From: an uncultured Bacillota bacterium
GTDB lineage: Bacteria > Bacillota > Dehalobacteriia > UBA7702
NCBI GenBank assembly: GCA_902766525.1
Contig: CACXDX010000073.1
Coordinates: 1-24,277 of the forward strand
Length of the DNA: 24,277 bases
Direction: 5' to 3'
Position numbers and translations under genes: made by a program. A model generated the notes under the pieces. The model saw only the letters and a program-made list of their open reading frames with translations, was not told the origin of the DNA and searched no databases. Below are positions 22,693-24,277 of the stretch, one piece after another (the first letter of the stretch is position 1; each line of letters opens with the position of its first letter).

Positions 22693-23322
22693 ATGCAGTC
22701 CAAAGTTCATATCATGGATCACCCGCTCATCACTCATAAGATTACCATGCTCCGAGACGAAAACACCAAAACCAAAGATTTCCGTCAGCTCGTTTATGAG
22801 ATCGCCCTCCTGATGGGTTATGAAGCCACGAAAGATTTAGCCCTTCGCGATGTCGAGATCACAACACCGATGATGAAAACGACCCAGAAGGCTCTTGACA
22901 CAAAAGTAGCCATCGTTCCGATTCTCCGTGCCGGTCTCGGCATGATCGACGGTGTGCTTGCTCTGATTCCCTCGGCAAAAAGCGGTCACATCGGTCTCTA
23001 TCGCGACCATGAAACACTGCAGCCGGTGGAATATTATTGCAAACTGCCGCCGGATATCGCCGAACGTGACGTTATCGTCGTCGATCCGATGCTCGCTACC
23101 GGCGGAAGCGCTGCCGCAGCCATGTCTTTCATCAAAAAACGCGGCGGTAAAAACTTCAAATTGATGTGCATCATTGCCGCCCCGGAAGGCATCCGGGCCA
23201 TGCAGGAAAAACATCCCGATGTGGATATCTACTGCGGCACAGTTGATGAAAAGCTCAATGAAAACGGCTACATTCTGCCCGGTCTCGGCGACGCCGGCGA
23301 CCGTATTTTCGGAACGCTTTAA
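22693..23322 (+). CDS. upp: Uracil phosphoribosyltransferase
   Basis: 209 aa, the standard length. It converts uracil and PRPP to UMP. The PRPP-binding loop is VIVVDPMLATGGSAAAAM, and the uracil-binding C-terminal segment GLGDAGDRIFGT is complete. AGGAGG lies before the ATG. It is the second gene of the uracil import-salvage unit and ends ahead of a shared terminator. Confidence 0.97.
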   Translation: MQSKVHIMDHPLITHKITMLRDENTKTKDFRQLVYEIALLMGYEATKDLALRDVEITTPMMKTTQKALDTKVAIVPILRAGLGMIDGVLALIPSAKSGHIGLYRDHETLQPVEYYCKLPPDIAERDVIVVDPMLATGGSAAAAMSFIKKRGGKNFKLMCIIAAPEGIRAMQEKHPDVDIYCGTVDEKLNENGYILPGLGDAGDRIFGTL

Positions 23323-23334
23323 GATTATTTCAAC

Positions 23335-23364
23335 AAAAAACCCCATCTTACGATGGGGTTTTTT
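23335..23364. terminator. Bidirectional terminator between convergent genes
   Basis: Six As, a CCCCATC stem, a TTAC loop, the matching GATGGGG and six Ts. Both strands show stem plus T-run, so it can end upp from the left and the 208-aa gene from the right. Confidence 0.93.
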
Positions 23365-23381
23365 CTCTTTTCACATTTTTA

Positions 23382-24008
23382 TCAAACTTCAAAATAAACG
23401 GTAAAGACAACATAGGGAATCCCGCGGGGACCAAACATCTTCCCGATCATTTCCGCATAAAAAGACTGCCACTCTTCTTTCGTCGTCATAACACCGCGGC
23501 GGTTATTGACAAAACTGACCAAAACCAATTCACAGCGATATCCACGCCCGAGATTGCCCGCCAACGGATCGCTGAGCAGAGTAACATAAGTCAATTCCCT
23601 GGCCACGGGATAGTACTCATGATACCAGGTCTCGATATCCCCGTCGAGATTCAGCATTTTAAAGACTTTGAGCATAGATTCTTTTTCCGCATCGCTGATT
23701 TCGGGATTATCCCCTTTCAGAGCCGCGGGATCATCTGCGGCACGCAGGAAAAGATATTTTCGCGTGATCACATCTTTGGCAACACCGTCCCAAAGGGGGC
23801 CGTCGCCTTCGATCTCAAAATGTTCGCCGCGACGGATTCCTTCGATCTCAAAGCTGTGATAGCGGCGAAAACCTTCCTCGTGAAGAGGTGACAGCCACTC
23901 CAGCTCGCGAACGAAAGGCTCTTCCTCTTTCACATTATCCGTCAGCACCATTCCGCCGCGGAAATTGGCAAATACTTCCAGCCAATAGTTATCTTTCATT
24001 TCGGGCAT
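23382..24008 (-). CDS. Unrecognised soluble protein of 208 aa
   Basis: I do not recognise this protein. From ATG 24008 (GGAGG 8 nt upstream) it is 208 aa, acidic, without signal peptide or membrane helices, and rich in aromatic residues (several Trp, many Phe and Tyr), suggesting a compact mixed alpha/beta domain. There is no obvious nucleotide- or metal-binding motif. A second Met three codons later is an alternative start; the longer frame from 24071 passes through the likely promoter and is not favoured. It stands alone, convergent with upp, with its own terminator and probably its own promoter, so context gives no function. Confidence 0.75.
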   Translation of the reverse strand: MPEMKDNYWLEVFANFRGGMVLTDNVKEEEPFVRELEWLSPLHEEGFRRYHSFEIEGIRRGEHFEIEGDGPLWDGVAKDVITRKYLFLRAADDPAALKGDNPEISDAEKESMLKVFKMLNLDGDIETWYHEYYPVARELTYVTLLSDPLAGNLGRGYRCELVLVSFVNNRRGVMTTKEEWQSFYAEMIGKMFGPRGIPYVVFTVYFEV

Positions 24009-24039
24009 TGTCTTTGCCTCCGTTGTTTTTATATAATCT

Positions 24040-24048
24040 ATTTTACCA
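24040..24048 (-). promoter_or_regulatory. Possible extended -10 promoter of the 208-aa gene
   Basis: On the minus strand TGGTAAAAT reads as an extended -10 (TG, one base, TAAAAT) about 30 nt before the ATG. T-rich sequence further upstream gives no clear -35 box at 17 bp. Confidence 0.35.
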
Positions 24049-24089
24049 TATCTTCTCAGGGAAAAAAACAAAAAATCACGGAAATTTGC

Positions 24090-24118
24090 TTGTAAATCTG
24101 AAAATCATATGCTATATT
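24090..24118 (+). promoter_or_regulatory. Promoter of the gene cut by the right edge
   Basis: TTGTAA (24090-24095) and TATATT (24113-24118) with a 17-bp spacer. The predicted leader of about 75 nt contains an imperfect hairpin with TTTCG-A-GCG (24150-24158) and CGC-C-CGAAA (24172-24180) arms. Confidence 0.5.
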
Positions 24119-24198
24119 ACAATTAGATAGATATTTGATTTTTCAGTGATTTCGAGCGGCATCCGTTAAATCGCCCGAAAAGAACAGGAACAGAGAAA

Positions 24199-24277
24199 AT
24201 GAACAAATCTGAAAAAGATACCATCCAAGTCGAGTGTTCGGAAGAGCTTCCCGAGAAAACGACGGAAGAGAACCCCG
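24199..24277 (+). CDS. N-terminus of a truncated gene
   Basis: An ATG behind AGGAACAGAG opens a frame that runs to the window end (26 complete codons). The visible residues are hydrophilic and rich in Glu, Lys and Thr (MNKSEKDTIQ start), with no signal peptide or motif. A promoter at suitable distance supports a real gene. The product cannot be guessed. Confidence 0.5.
   Translation, partial: MNKSEKDTIQVECSEELPEKTTEENP

Overview
The window reads as a chromosome segment from an anaerobic Bacillota (Firmicutes). A member of the Negativicutes or Clostridia is my best guess, inferred from gene content (Ech-type hydrogenase, CooT-like protein, DUF3842, family-5 nickel ABC importer), moderate GC, strong AGGAGG-type ribosome sites and consensus sigma-A promoters. 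There are no tRNAs, rRNAs, insertion sequences, CRISPR arrays or phage genes.

Left half (positions 34-12600, minus strand): one long gene train, transcribed right to left from a promoter near 12568-12596. It encodes a six-subunit energy-converting group 4 [NiFe] hydrogenase, echABCDEF, followed without a visible terminator by the complete maturation set hypA, hypB, hypF, hypC, hypD, hypE. A lipid-kinase-like gene (DAGK family) with an odd repeated C-terminal tail comes last, and the train ends at a strong terminator at 34-71. Gaps are 3-25 bp or small overlaps, except 109 bp between hypA and hypB (with a hairpin) and 64 bp between hypE and the kinase gene.

Centre (12445-13074): a 630-bp gene-free divergent control region. 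The ech side has a sigma-A-like promoter, a repeated CGTTATAA box over the start site and a structured 5' leader closed by an 8-bp stem. The plus-strand side has a near-perfect promoter (TTGACT-17-TATAAT), a roughly 145-nt leader with a possible 15-codon leader peptide and several hairpins, and an intrinsic terminator just before the first gene. This looks like a transcription attenuator or an uncharacterised riboswitch.

Right-centre (13075-21273, plus strand): a nickel-handling operon. In order it encodes a DUF3842 protein, a CooT-family nickel-binding protein, a SAM-dependent methyltransferase, a MATE exporter, NikB/NikC permeases, NikD/NikE ATPases and a lipoprotein substrate-binding protein (NikA-like) with its own likely promoter. 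A perfect 14-bp-stem terminator ends it. The ABC importer presumably feeds nickel to the hydrogenase made by the divergent operon. The methyltransferase plus exporter beside the importer suggests, as a hypothesis, that a small nickel chelator is made, exported and re-imported.

Right end (21300-24277): a uracil salvage pair, uraA-upp, with its own promoter and a bidirectional terminator; a convergent unrecognised 208-aa gene; and the first 79 bp of a plus-strand gene cut by the window edge.
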